Shown: piece after piece, positions 20,101 through 31,066 of the stretch | Position numbering within the stretch: position 1 is the first letter of the stretch | Layout of the letters: each line of letters starts with the position of its first letter | Source: Furcasterigmium furcatum | Taxonomy: Eukaryota > Ascomycota > Sordariomycetes > Glomerellales > Plectosphaerellaceae | Assembly: GCA_001599815.1 (NCBI GenBank) | Contig: BCIA01000005.1 | Coordinates: 306,087 to 349,843 of the forward strand | Length of the DNA: 43,757 nucleotides | Reading direction: 5' to 3' | Made by a program: the position numbers and the translations under genes | Notes under the pieces: generated by a model | Seen by the model: only the letters and a program-made list of their open reading frames with translations | Told to the model about the DNA's origin: nothing | Databases searched by the model: none

Positions 20101-21294
20101 CACATGGTGACTGTGAATCTGCTCTTGGACAAGGGGGCGAACGTCAGCGCGCAGGGCGGCGAGTACGGCAACGCTCTGCAGGCCGCCTCGTGGGGAGGCT
20201 ATGTCGACATTGTAGGCCTGCTCTTGGACAAGAGGTTGGACGTCAACGCGCAGGGCGGCAGGTTCGGTAACCCGCTGCAGGCCGCCTCATTTGGAGGCTA
20301 TGTGGACGTTGTGAATCTGCTCTTGAACGAGGGGGCAGATGTCAACGCGCAGGGCGGCGAGTACGGCAACGCTCTGCAGGCCGCCTCGTGGGGAGGCTAT
20401 GTCGAGATAGTAAATCTGCTCTTGGGCAAGGGAGCGAACGTCAGCGCGCAGGGCGGCGAGTACGGCAACGCTCTGCAAGCAGCCTCATCCAGGGGCAATG
20501 TTGAGATGGTAAATCTGCTCTTGGACAAGGGTGTGGATGTGAAGGCGCAGGGTGGCCACTACGGAAACGCGCTGCAGGCCGCCTCACTTGGAGGCTTTCT
20601 CGACGTCGTGAATCTGCTCTTGAACGAGGGGGCAGATGTCAACGCGCAGGGCGGCGAGTTCGGAAACGCCTTGCAGGCCGCCTCGTGGGGAGGCTATGTC
20701 GACGTCGTGAGTCTGCTCTTGGAAGAGGGGGCAGATGTCAACGCGCAGGGCGGCGAGTACGGCAACGCTCTGCAGGCCGCCTCGTGGGGAGGCTATGTCG
20801 ACGTTGTAGGTCTGCTCTTGGACGAGGGGCCAGATGTCAACGCACAGGGCGGCTACTCCGGCAACGCTCTGCAGGCCGCTTCGGAGGGAGGCCATATCGA
20901 TATTGTACATCTGCTTTTGGACAAGGGGGCGTACGTCAACGCGCAGGGCGGCGAGTACGGCAACGCTCTGCAGGCCGCCTCATTTGGAGGCTATCTCGAC
21001 GTTGTGAAGCTGCTCTTGGAGGAGGGAGCGGACATCAACGCGCAGGGCGGCGAGTACGGCAACGCTTTGCTGGCCGCCTCATCTGGAGGCCATCTCGACA
21101 TTGTGAAGCTCCTCCTGGACGAGGGGGCGTACGTCAACGCGCAGGGCGGCGGGTACGGCAATGCCCTGCAGGCCGCTTCGGAGGGAGGTTATGACGAGAT
21201 TGTGAGGATCCTGCGACAACATAGAGCTCAAACCCCATCCCGAAAACGGCTCCTTTCCACGGCTCTTCCCGAACCGCTCAAACGACGTGTGTAG
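17111..21294 (+). CDS. NLR: PNP_UDP - NACHT - ankyrin, 1359 aa
   Basis: Three exons 17111-18092, 18146-18941 and 18993-21294 (introns 53 and 51 nt, phases 1 and 2) sum to 1360 codons. The ATG at 17111 starts MPDPRNYTVGWISAIPAES, the usual PNP-module N-terminus. Residues ~1-310 form a nucleoside phosphorylase/hydrolase domain: MVGIGGGAPS, LGDVVVSS, FEMEAAGLMNHFPCLVIRG, CDYADSHKN. The NACHT lead-in WLRPPDPSTNANHARKLRHE is followed by the P-loop GPAGCGKT (~393-400) and Walker B SIVLDALDES. Residues ~822-1335 are 16 ankyrin repeats. PNP acts on purine nucleosides in studied homologues; as an NLR effector it would alter nucleotide pools on activation (inference). Key residues look intact and there is no internal stop. 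Confidence 0.88.
19677..21219 (+). repeat. Near-identical 99-bp ankyrin repeats (15 GN-type units)
   Basis: Fifteen units contain the variant core YGNALQAAS with AQGG before it and LLLDKGADVN after it, each 33 codons, preceded by one diverged unit (RLYYACLGG). Most differences sit in a few codons: the residue before YGN, the two after AAS, and the end of the second helix. Units 3-4 and 8-9 form a matching pair (SSRG..EMVNLLL, VKAQGGHYGN), which points to block duplication of five units. Confidence 0.9.
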
Positions 21295-23170
21295 TAGCTA
21301 CTGCCGCAACATCTCTTCTCCAGGTTGCGACTTGGATGCATCAACATGCTGACGCCGGGGATATCCCATCGTATCCAATGCAAAGTCGGGATCTACGTGG
21401 AAATGCTCCTCCTGGCGAACAATCCGGGGAAGTCATGGCGTTATCGGATTCGCCTTGATAGCGTCGACTACGCGATTATTGGGAGAGACAGCACTCGACA
21501 GGGTCGTCTCGTCGAGCCATCCTACACACGCGCGCGCAGCGTCGTCGAGACGAAACACGCGGGTCGTGCCAGGATGTAGTCCTCGTTGGCATGAAAGACA
21601 CACCCGGCCGGGCGCGCTTGAAACACGCTGAAGAGGAAATACACGGGGTGGGACAGCAATTGGCGATGGAGATGGAAAGCGCTGTGGCAGGACCACCGAG
21701 AGACATTACCCTCAGCGGCCATGCTGAGCAAGATCGATCACTCTGGGTTCCTTACGTCCACTTTGGCTTGTAGTTTTCATTTAACTTTTCGACCTCTTCA
21801 CGAGATACAATGACTACATGTGTGGAAACTCATCGTTGACGAGAATCCGTGACGAGTGTAAGCGACCGTAAATGCTAATTCTGCACATCTTTGGGGGCTT
21901 GGGGGAGACACTCAAAAGGCCATGAACAGGGCCACGTTCCGACCGACCCCGAGGCCTTTTTCAGTCCCTGTGGACAGTCCCCGTGGCCCATACCTACCAA
22001 TCCATCATCACCAGCGGGCTCGAGTAGAAGGTCGACTGGGTCAACCCGGTCATCTCGCATTCACTCTCGCCGAGCCGCGAGTCCAAGTCGAAGGGCAGCA
22101 AACATTCCATCCATTTTCGCCTGATCGCGCAGCTTGAAAGCGCTCCATGCAAGATCTTGAACAGCGACCGTCGACCATCCAGGATCCCCTGTGAGTGCTC
22201 ATGAGCGTGATGCCCTTGGTGCAATCGAATTCGCCCCGGAGATTCGGTTCGGGGTTGTTGCGAGGGAGGGGCTCTGTCGGTCGTCAGGTCGTTCACCGGG
22301 TTCGTAGCATAATCGATCAGCCGCCTCGACGCGACCGATTTCTGCGGGATACGTCCTCCGCTACGTGATCGAGTAATTGTGGGGCCGCGAGGTAACCCAT
22401 ATGGAACATTTGGTGAGCCTTCGGGCAGCATTGATGACATTCCCATGCTGGCGACGGGGCTAGCGAGTGCATTGTGTTGAACGGTAAGTATGGTACGTCA
22501 GCCCATTTGCCCGCCAGCCCGCCAGCCTCACTCCGGCATGTCATCACCCTGCTATTTGTCTGGGAGGCGGTTAGGCAAGGGGTGACCAGCCTGGTGGTGC
22601 GATGGGGCTAGAGCTCGGCTTTGCTGAGGTATGGTAGTCACCGCGTGCCCATGGTGTGTTGATGACGGTGAGGCATCCCGGGTCGAATTGAAGGTACCGC
22701 AAAACGGGGGTTCTGCTGACAAAGCCTCCCAGCACGAGCTGACAGAGCCTCATCAAGCTCGCTGACTGACAAGCAGAAATCCAAGATTGTCGGATGCATC
22801 GAAGGAGCACACATCCAGCTTTGGGACGACAAAGGCCACTCTAAGTCGCCTTGGACTCTTTGTTTGAGGCTGTTGAGAGAGAAACGATGAGCCAACACAA
22901 GTCAGGCTGAAGGCCCCTTTCCTGCGGCCAAGAAAGGATGCGAGTGGATTGTGAAGCTCCTGCTCGACAAAAGTGTTTGGGGCACAGTTGAAGCAAAGTC
23001 TAGGAGTGTTGAGGGGATAACGCTACCACGTTCCACAGCTGGTTGCCAGTGCGTTTAGTCGATACGCCTTCAGAGGTTGTCAAAACATAAATTCTGTCCT
23101 TCCTCAATCGTAAAATGTGCGGGGCCACGCTTCAACTAAGTCTCTCCATCAAGGATTTTCGGGAATGCAA
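21295..23170. other. 1.9-kb stretch with no recognisable gene
   Basis: It contains only short frames. The one structured item is the inverted copy of the dispersed repeat at 22220-22346. No NTPase, repeat or effector motif was seen on either strand. Confidence 0.45.
22220..22346 (-). repeat. Dispersed repeat, copy 2 (partner 12962-13086)
   Basis: On the minus strand it runs from GCAGAAATCGGTCGCGTCG (22346) to GGGGCGAATTCGATTGC (about 22220) and matches copy 1 along its full length with scattered substitutions. It is in inverted orientation, 9.3 kb away. Confidence 0.65.
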
Positions 23171-23219
23171 GGGGATGTGAGGCCCAGAGGCAGCAAGTTC
23201 TTTGCGCAACGGTGCAGAG

Positions 23220-24578
23220 ATGATGGCGCTTCTCCTCGACCGGAAAGGAGATCAGATCATCGTCACCGAGGAGGTGGCGAAAGCTGCAGCGTACAACTGG
23301 GACAACGGCGACAAGGTGATGGCGCTTCTCCTCGATCGCAAAGGAGACCAGATCACNATCACCGAGGAGGTGGTGAAAGCTGCAGCGGAGAACCAGCGGA
23401 GAGGCACCGAAGTGATGGCGCTTCTCCTCGATCGGAAAGGAGATCAGATCATCATCACGGAGGAGGTAATAGAAGCTGCAGCGTCGAACTGGGACAGTGG
23501 TGACAAGGTGATAGCGCTTCTCGGCCGGAGACGAGGCCAAATCGCCATCACCGAGGAAGTGGTTAAAGCTGTAGTAGCTTGCTGCGACCAACAAGACGTG
23601 GCGGCTCTCGTCAACTTGAGAGGAGACGAGATCACTATTACCGAGGAGGTTGTGAAAGCCGCAGCAGGGAACTGGATGAGTGGCACGGAAGTGATGGAAC
23701 TTCTCCTCAATCGGAAAGGGGACCAGATCACCATCACCGAGGAACTTACAAGTACGATGGCAGCCTGCTTTGATCATCAAATCATGGCGGTTCTCCTCGA
23801 CTGGAGTGAAGACCAGGTTAACATCACCGAGGAGGTGATAAAAGCTGCAGCAGGGAATGGGGAGAGCGGTGACAAGGTGATGGCGGTTCTCCTCGACCGC
23901 AGAGGAGACCAGGTTATCATCACCGAGGAGGTGTTGAAAGCTGCAGCGTACAACTGGGACAGCGGCGACAAGGTGATGGCGCTTCTCCTCGATCGGAAGG
24001 GAGATCAGATCATCATCACCGAAGAGGTGGTGGAAGCTGCGGCGTCGAACTGGAGGAGGGGCGACAAGGTGATGGCGGTTCTTCTCGACCGGAGAGGAGA
24101 CCAGGTCATCATCACCGAGGAGGTGGTGAAAGCTGCAGCGTCGAACTGGGGGAGCGGCGATGAGGTGATGGCACTCCTGTGTCGTTGTAGAGCAGACCAA
24201 ATCGCCGTTACCAAGGAGGTAATAAGGACGATAGTGGTCCGCTTTGATCAAAGAGTGATAGCGGTTCTCCTCGGCCGTAGAGGAGACCAGGTCATCATCA
24301 CCGAGGAGGTGTTGAAAGCTGCAGCGTACAACTGGGACAACGGCGACAAGGTGATGGCGGTTCTCCTCGATCGGAAGGGAGACCAGATCACCATCACCGA
24401 GGAGGTGGTGAAAGCTGCAGCGGCGAATTGGAGGAGCGGCGACAAGGTGATGGCGGTTCTCCTCAACCGGAGAGGAGACCAGGTCATCGTCACCGAGGAG
24501 GTGGTGAAAGCTGCAGAAGGGAATCGGGAGACTGGCGACAAGGTGATGGCACTTCTCCTCGACTGGACAGGATATTAG
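23220..24578 (+). CDS. Orphan array of 32-residue helical repeats (NLR C-terminal type)
   Basis: The frame is open from a TGA at 23178 to the stop at 24578, and the first ATG is 23220. It encodes 14.5 tandem units of about 32 residues: VMALLLDRKGDQIIITEEVV then KAAASNWDSGD. Each looks like a pair of short helices. Three units (4, 6 and 11) are about 30-31 residues, more diverged, with a C/F-D-Q/H turn (ACCDQQ, ACFDHQ, VRFDQR). I recall such repeats as C-terminal arrays of fungal NLRs. Here no NTPase or effector precedes them and the last unit stops after MALLLDWTGY, so both ends look cut. It may be a free-standing repeat protein or a stranded 3' fragment. One base (23357) is N. Confidence 0.55.
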   Translation: MMALLLDRKGDQIIVTEEVAKAAAYNWDNGDKVMALLLDRKGDQIXITEEVVKAAAENQRRGTEVMALLLDRKGDQIIITEEVIEAAASNWDSGDKVIALLGRRRGQIAITEEVVKAVVACCDQQDVAALVNLRGDEITITEEVVKAAAGNWMSGTEVMELLLNRKGDQITITEELTSTMAACFDHQIMAVLLDWSEDQVNITEEVIKAAAGNGESGDKVMAVLLDRRGDQVIITEEVLKAAAYNWDSGDKVMALLLDRKGDQIIITEEVVEAAASNWRRGDKVMAVLLDRRGDQVIITEEVVKAAASNWGSGDEVMALLCRCRADQIAVTKEVIRTIVVRFDQRVIAVLLGRRGDQVIITEEVLKAAAYNWDNGDKVMAVLLDRKGDQITITEEVVKAAAANWRSGDKVMAVLLNRRGDQVIVTEEVVKAAEGNRETGDKVMALLLDWTGY

Positions 24579-25974
24579 ATCACTATCCCTTTCGTATAAG
24601 GTCGAAGATGATCTTGATACTCTCATCTCTAGAGCTGGTTTAGCTTTTGCATACGACTTTCAATGCCGATATCAGGCGCGAAATTGTGGAAAGGCACTGG
24701 TGAAGAGGATGAGAAGAGAACGTCAGTAAAGGCACTCCAAGGTGGACGGTAGGAGGCATGGCAGGGAACCGCTTATCCGGAGGCCGTATGACCGGAAACT
24801 GACTATCATGCCATCAGGGGAGCAGCAGTCCTGAGTTCATTTGAGAAGTACGAACCCAAAGCACTACGCCTTCGGGCATGCTACCCGGGTAGACCTGGTA
24901 ACGACCGGTATTAGGTACACAGAGCCATCGTATGCCTGTGGTCGCAGTTCTTCACTGCAGACCCTCACAAAGTCACCCCTTGTAAACGTCGCCCGAGGTA
25001 CCGCATCTTCCGTGCGATAGCCTCAACACTTTTTTAAACAGGGGTAGAACTCATCCCCAGACGTGGCGGCGCTCCTCAGACATCAGTCTGACCAGTAGTG
25101 GCGGCCGACATAGGTTGCTTAGCGAGAGTAAAACCTGGGCCATGGCGGTTGCCGAAGGATGACTCGGGTCCAGCTGACGCAGCGCTATCGCCTGGCGTCG
25201 ACGTCGCCAGATGAGCAGGTCGAGACCTTGGACGCGGACCATCGGGCAGATGGTCAAATGCACGGGGAGAGGCGACGGCCGTTATCGGGCTATGTCGGTG
25301 ATCTACTCAAACTCCGTCTGCTTGATGTCCATCTCAACAACATTTCTTTCATACCCCGCTGTCCGAATCCATACCGGGGGCACATCCTCCCTCGAGGAAC
25401 TGAATTAGATCACATCATTGACACGAGATAGAAAGTTATTATCCCTTCTACCCCGGAATTCCCTCGGTTCACAGAGCTCGCCCAACCTCAGACTGGCCTA
25501 ATCTTCAAGGGCCTGCCTTGACATTCAACAGCATCATGCCTCATGATACGCAGACTGGTCAACTCGTCACCGATTTGCAGATTATTCACGCGCGAGGTAG
25601 CGACCGTCAAGAGACCGCGGAGCCAATCAAGGTGTGGGTGGTCGCCGTTGAAGAGACCCTCCGGGTCTGCGATCAGGCTGGCGTAGGCACGGCTTGTCTC
25701 CCGCGCGCGAAAGCGCCCAGCTGTATGCAGCCCTGCTTGGCCCCCGGTCCCCAACAACGTGTTCTCGAGTGATTGGTCACTGTGATTTTAATGGACACTG
25801 GAGAAAGCCGCATGCAGTGGCTGTGGGAGAGGCCTGAAGGCGGTCTCTTGCTGCTGGTCTGCTGAAATCCATGACCTTACACCTCGAGACTCCTGGACTT
25901 GGATCAGTTGTGTTCGGGCAGTCGCTCAATGACCGACTCCCTTCCCACATTACCAGGCCCCTTTGCTTCCGACA
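24579..25974. other. Gene-poor stretch with one hydrolase shard
   Basis: Apart from the hydrolase fragment near 25210-25310 nothing is recognised. A minus frame at 25488-25757 (89 codons) has no family resemblance I can name. Confidence 0.4.
25210..25310 (+). pseudogene. Alpha/beta-hydrolase C-terminal shard
   Basis: The frame gives EQVETLDADHR and, after a shift, QMVKCTGRGDGRYRAMS. This matches the C-terminal catalytic-His region of the hydrolase in the 1-3401 gene (VETLDADHRQMVKCTGEDD, RYRAIS). It is too short and shifted to be functional, and shows a third place where this module was deposited. Confidence 0.65.
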
Positions 25975-28900
25975 ATGGCGTTGGACATTCCGTCAGATGA
26001 GCCACTCCGCTCCGTGGTGATAGCGGTCGCCATCGCAGTCCTATTGTCTACCGTCGTAGCCTTATTCTTCCTGCGGGGGAGCAGCGGTACGTAATCTCTC
26101 GAAAAAGCCACCAGAGCTACGAACAGCTGTTGCAACGGCCTGATGCTGATTTTCGCAGCACCGCCTTCGAGTGCACCCCGGCAGAAGGTCTCGTCTTACG
26201 CAACGACGTATCGAGTGCGCGGTATCCCTGCCGGCTTCTCCGAAACAGACGCCTCCAATCTGCTTCGCTCCATTTTAAGCCTAGGAGACGAGAACTCGGC
26301 TCTCAGGGTGCAGTCTCTTGCGGCTGCGCCCAATAATTCCAGGGGAGCAGCATCCAAGGTGGCCACATTCGACTTGGATGATGCGCCAGGGAAACTTGTT
26401 GACACCCATGAGCCATGGATGTTCAAGATCCCCGATTCATCTCGTGCTGGCACTTCCCGGCCCGGCCACGAAACGATCGAAATCGACAAAAGTTTTATCG
26501 GCTTCACGCCCTTGAACCTGCTACAACCCGATGAGGAGCATGTTGCGGAGTGAGTGTCGAGAGAAGTAGCTCTCCACGCTGTGAAATCTCACTGACCGCG
26601 TCAGCTGCATTGCCATCTCCGGCCTCGGAAGTCACGCGTATGGCTCATTTAAGGCCAAAGGCGGTTCCGCTATGTGGCTCAGAGATTGGCTTCCCGAAGA
26701 TGTTTCAAGCCTGAGGATTCTAACGTACGGATACGAATCACGACTGGCTGAGAGCACAAATTTCCAAGACCTCGAGGCATTGAGTTCGAATTTACGGATG
26801 GCTCTTCGCACCATCAGGCAGCGTGTTGTAAGTGATGCTATTAAGCTGTATTCTACTTGCGCTCACCGTGATACGAGGACGACGAACCTCCAAAGCCGCT
26901 GATATTCATCGCACACAGCCTGGGTGGACTCGTGTTGAAAAAGGTACTCTTCCACCATCACCCTACCGTGGACAAATTCTTATGGGACATGATTAGGCCT
27001 TGATTCAGATGAAGAGGAGCGACGACCCTGTAGATCGCGATAACTTCCGATCCACGTACGGGATACTCCTCTTTGGCGTGCCGAGCCAGGGCCTGGACAT
27101 CTCTTCTCTCATCCCCATGGCCGAAGGCCAAGTGAACCTACCATTCTTGATGACTCTAGGCAAGGATTCTGGCGTTCTTCGAGATCTACATCGTGACTTC
27201 TGCGATGCCTTCGACTTCCGGGACTCTCGCATCATGTACTACTACGAGACGAAGTTGTCCCCAACCGCAAAGCAGGCAAGTTGCGCGCGCGCAGCTTCGA
27301 GATATTTGTGCTGATGGTGTTACTTCAGGACTCGAATGGAAACTGGACCATGACAGGTGACCCAGATATTCTGGTCCACATCAACTCAGCTACGCAGGGT
27401 CGGCCATGGGAGAGTAAAGACCATCATATTCATGGAATGAGTCGAAGTCACTCGGACCTAGTGAAATATCCTTCCCAGTTTGATCAGGACTATGCCAACG
27501 TTCGGGAGAGAATCGACAGCTTCAAGAAAGCCTGCAGAGAGGTTATCCAAGCACGCTTCCAATCTGCTGAAGATCGTGCGTTGCTAGGTTCTGGAACAAT
27601 ACGTACGTAATGGCGATGGCGATATCGGATGGGATCTTGTCTAATAGCCTCGGTAGCGAGTACGAACGTTTCCACCTACCTCAACGTACTTGGTTTGCTC
27701 AAATCCTATCTTCCTCAGTATCCATCTGCACAAGCTGAAGCGGCAACGCGCGCAGAACCTGGCGACTTTGAGTGGTTTTTCGAGAGCCCAGAGTTCGGCC
27801 AGTGGCATAGCTATGACTCTGAATTCCTCTGGGTGTCTGGTATACCAGACTCAGGCAAAACAACCCTGTCACTCTTGCTCTGGGATCGTTTGAGACTCAA
27901 CCGCAGCTACAACAACAAGGACGATTTGTTGGTTTTCTTCTGCCCGCCAACCAACACCACAGACTCGCCAGAAACGCAGATCGTACGAATTCTCAGCACG
28001 CTCCTCGGCCAGCTCTTGCGGATTAGCCCCAAGCGGCTTGAACTCGTGGCGAAGCAATGTCCTTTTCCGGAAATTTCAAGCCAGAAAATTCCTTGGCTCG
28101 ACGACCTATGGGGCATCTTTTCTACCTCAGTGACAGTTCTACTTGAGCGTAAGATCACCATCATCATCGATGGCATTGATTCAGTTCAGAGCCAACAAGC
28201 GAGGCAAGGATTCCTGAACAACCTCAAGGTGTTGCGAGCCGAGGCGATATCAAGCGGCATCGCCGGCCTCAGGATACTTATCACATCGCGGCCATATGAA
28301 GACATCAAGAAGGAGCTCGGCGACTTTCTAAGCATAGAAAAGGACAAGGAGAGACTGCGTGAGTCACACCCCGCATAGAATTGCTCTACCTATCCTCATT
28401 GTGCGTTCAGAATGCCTGCAGACCTTGAGATTCGACGAGTTTACAGCTCGCAGGGATCGGGTCGCGGCGGCACATCCCAACACGGGCAAGTGGCTCAAGG
28501 AAAACAGCGCCTACAAAGAGTGGAAAGCTAGCAAAATCTCACGCCTCCTATGTATACGCGGAAAACCTGGAAGCGGCAAGTCGACGCTGGCCAAGGCGAT
28601 ACTAACCTCTATGAAGAAGAGCTACGAGGTCACCAATGTACCGGAACCAGACCCTGCCAAAAAGGCACGGCAAGACGTCTTGATCGCGGATTTCTTCTAT
28701 TCCTTCAGAGGAGGTGTCAAGGAAACCAGCCATGGATTGATGCTGCAATCGATTCTCTATCAACTCCTCAGCCAGGACGATAGGCTATTCCCACTCTTTC
28801 AGATGGTCTATCGGACAAAGCGATCAGTTGGCAATGTCATGTGGCAGTACGAGGACCTACAAGGAATATTTGCCTCTCTGTCCTCGGTCCAGACCCGCCA

Positions 28901-30533
28901 GACCATATATGTCTTCTTGGATGCCATGGACGAGTCCATGGAGAAGGAGAGACCCGAGATCCTGAAACTTCTTTCGGACGTCTGTCGATCCGCGTCGGGC
29001 TGCATCTTCAAGTTTCTCGTGGCAACCAGGCCACTGCGCCACGGCGAACTCGACAAAGATTGCTTGCACATCATCCTTGAAGAGAAGAACAGACAAGACA
29101 TCGACAACACCATCGTGTCGGGCGTTGACGATATAGAGGCCAAGTTTCTCGACGACTTCGTCTTCGACCTCGGATTTGCCAAAGAATATATGAAGAAGTA
29201 TGCAAATGGCGTGTTTCTGTGGGTGGCGCTTGTCCTCGAAGAAATGAAACGACTCGTCTCGGAGGGATTCAGCCAAGCGGACCTGGAGCATCGTCTTCAC
29301 TCATTTCCGCGGGAGCTCGAAGACATATACGTCGTGATTATCGACCGCTTGATCAAACACACAGAGTCCCGCGAGGACGTGGTCGAAATGGGGAGGAAAA
29401 TGCTGAACTGGGCTACTTTCGCTGAGAGGCCGTTGGACGCACATGAGTTCGGCGACGCCATCATCATGCCATCTGTCTCGGAGCCATTCGATCCCGATGC
29501 CAGATTTTTGGACCGCGCAAGGATTCGAGGGCTCCACCATCGCATGCAAAACTGCTGTGGGCCTCTCCTCGAGATGACGAAACCGGACGATTCGGTCGAA
29601 CCGGTCGTTCAACTCCTCCATTTGACCGTCCGGGAGTTCCTGCTCAAGGACGACAAGTGTGCAAAGCCTTTCGACACCGACGAGACGAGAGGCGACACAG
29701 AAATTTCTACAGGGTGCGTTCGCTATCTTCGGCTTCTATCCCTTCGAATCGGCGACAAAGCGCTTGAGAGTTGGAGTCCCGCGGACTACAACGACTTCGT
29801 GAAATGGCTTGCTGGGTACCCTCTCCTCGGTTATGTGATAAGCTTCTTGCGAAGTCACCTCAACTCACTGCTTCCGGAGTCTCCCGTCTTCAGTGAACTG
29901 GAGTTGTCTCTACAGGCTCTGCAGAAGAACGATGCCGTCTTTGGCCTGTTCGCGACTTGGGGGGATTCACTGGGTCTCCCGAGGACGGCTGGCCATCGAC
30001 TTGGCGTGGACTCCGAACAGTTCAAGATCGGGTGCTTGGTGGCCGCAGCGCGAAACAATTCGGTGAAAGTGATGATCCTTTTCATACAACTCCATACCGA
30101 TATAGATGCAGTCGACACGGAAAGTGGTTATACTGCGCTCGTTGTGGCTGCCAGCAGAGGGCACCTCGGAGCAACAGCGCAGCTACTTCAACATGGAGCC
30201 GACGTCAGTGCACAGAGCGACAAGTACGGCAACGCCCTCCAGGCAGCCTCATATGCAGGCCACAAAAAGATTGTAGAAATGCTTATGATGAAGGGAGCCG
30301 ACATCAATGCACCAGGCGGCGAATACGGCAACGCTCTAAAGGCAGCCTCATTTGCAGGCCACAGCATGATCGTACAGACGCTCTTAAAAGCTAAAGTCAA
30401 CGTCAATGCACAGGGCAATAAGCACGGTAACGCTCTACAGGCGGCCTCATATGCAGGCCACAGAGATATCGTAACAATGCTCTTGGATGCTGGAGCTGAG
30501 CACAGAGCACTCGACAGCCTATACGGCAAATAG
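25975..30533 (+). CDS. NLR: TM anchor - SesB-like hydrolase - two P-loop NTPase modules - ankyrin, 1392 aa
   Basis: Eight exons (25975-26086, 26159-26549, 26605-26827, 26878-26943, 26997-27275, 27329-27602, 27648-28358, 28411-30533) sum to 1393 codons with all phases matching. Intron 5 uses a GC donor (CAG/gcaagt). Residues ~14-33 are a hydrophobic helix (VVIAVAIAVLLSTVVALFFL), a likely membrane anchor. The hydrolase has SGLGSHAYGS, ILTYGYES and the nucleophile elbow FIAHSLGG (Ser ~256), then LFGVPSQGLD. A first NTPase has P-loop GIPDSGKT (~513-520), IIIDGIDSV and RILITSRP. A second has GKPGSGKS (~736-743), YVFLDAMDES and KFLVATRP. The last ~140 residues are ankyrin repeats (KYGNALQAASYAGH) cut short at YGK-stop. 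Role (inference): membrane-tethered receptor with a lipase/esterase-like effector. Confidence 0.85.
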
Positions 30534-30800
30534 GCCGCCTCATAATTATGCAGGCCACAGCAAGATCGTACAGAAGCTTCTAATGGAAGATGGAGCCAAT
30601 GTGCATTCACAGGGCGGTCAGTACGGTAGCGCTCTCCGGGCTGCCTCGTCTGGGGGCCACGACGGCGTCGCACAGGTACTCTTACTGTACGGCGCAGATG
30701 TTTGTATTAAGGGCAGCGAGTGCGGAACGCTCGGCGGGCTGCCTTATCAAGAGGTCACGGAGACATTGTCAGGGCTATGTCGTTGGTAGATGTCAAGGCA
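30534..30800 (+). pseudogene. Ankyrin repeats continuing past the stop codon
   Basis: After the TAG that ends the preceding gene, ankyrin sequence goes on in shifted frames: YAGHSKIVQKLLMEDGANVH, QYGSALRAASSGGHDGVAQV, then after another shift AALSRGHGDIVRAMS. The stop arises where YGNALQAAS lost bases (GGCAAATAGGCCGCC). The ancestral array therefore had at least 2-3 more units, and the current reading frame is a truncation. Confidence 0.75.
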
Positions 30801-31066
30801 TGAAGCATTTGTTGTATTTTATACACCTGGCGACCAGCTTCTAGATGGCGGGCGCCAGGAACGAGCTCAATCTCGCAGAGACAACTCTGTGCGAGGCACC
30901 TAGCGGTTCTAGCCCGTTCTCCGCCGCGACCCGCCGACTGTGTCGTCCCGCCACGGCACGTACTTGGCGTCGCCAGCAGTGAAGTCTGGCCAGAAAGTGG
31001 ATACAAACAAGACGCCCTCCGTCGCTCCACTCTTGATCCCGCTCCATTCAATGATGCCACGGCGAC

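Noticed and set aside
19899..20910. Other-frame and antisense repeat frames inside the ankyrin array
   Set aside because: They arise from the 99-bp periodicity; the ankyrin frame joins the NACHT exon in phase.
19677..21219. Possible CRISPR-like direct repeats
   Set aside because: Units are 99 bp, coding and contiguous with no unique spacers, in a eukaryotic genome.
23136..24626. Long minus-strand frame of 496 codons (LLGDDDLVSSPVEENRHHLV repeats)
   Set aside because: It is the antisense of the 96-bp repeat array. Tandem repeats keep several frames open at once, and the plus-strand helical repeat resembles known fungal NLR repeats while the antisense does not.
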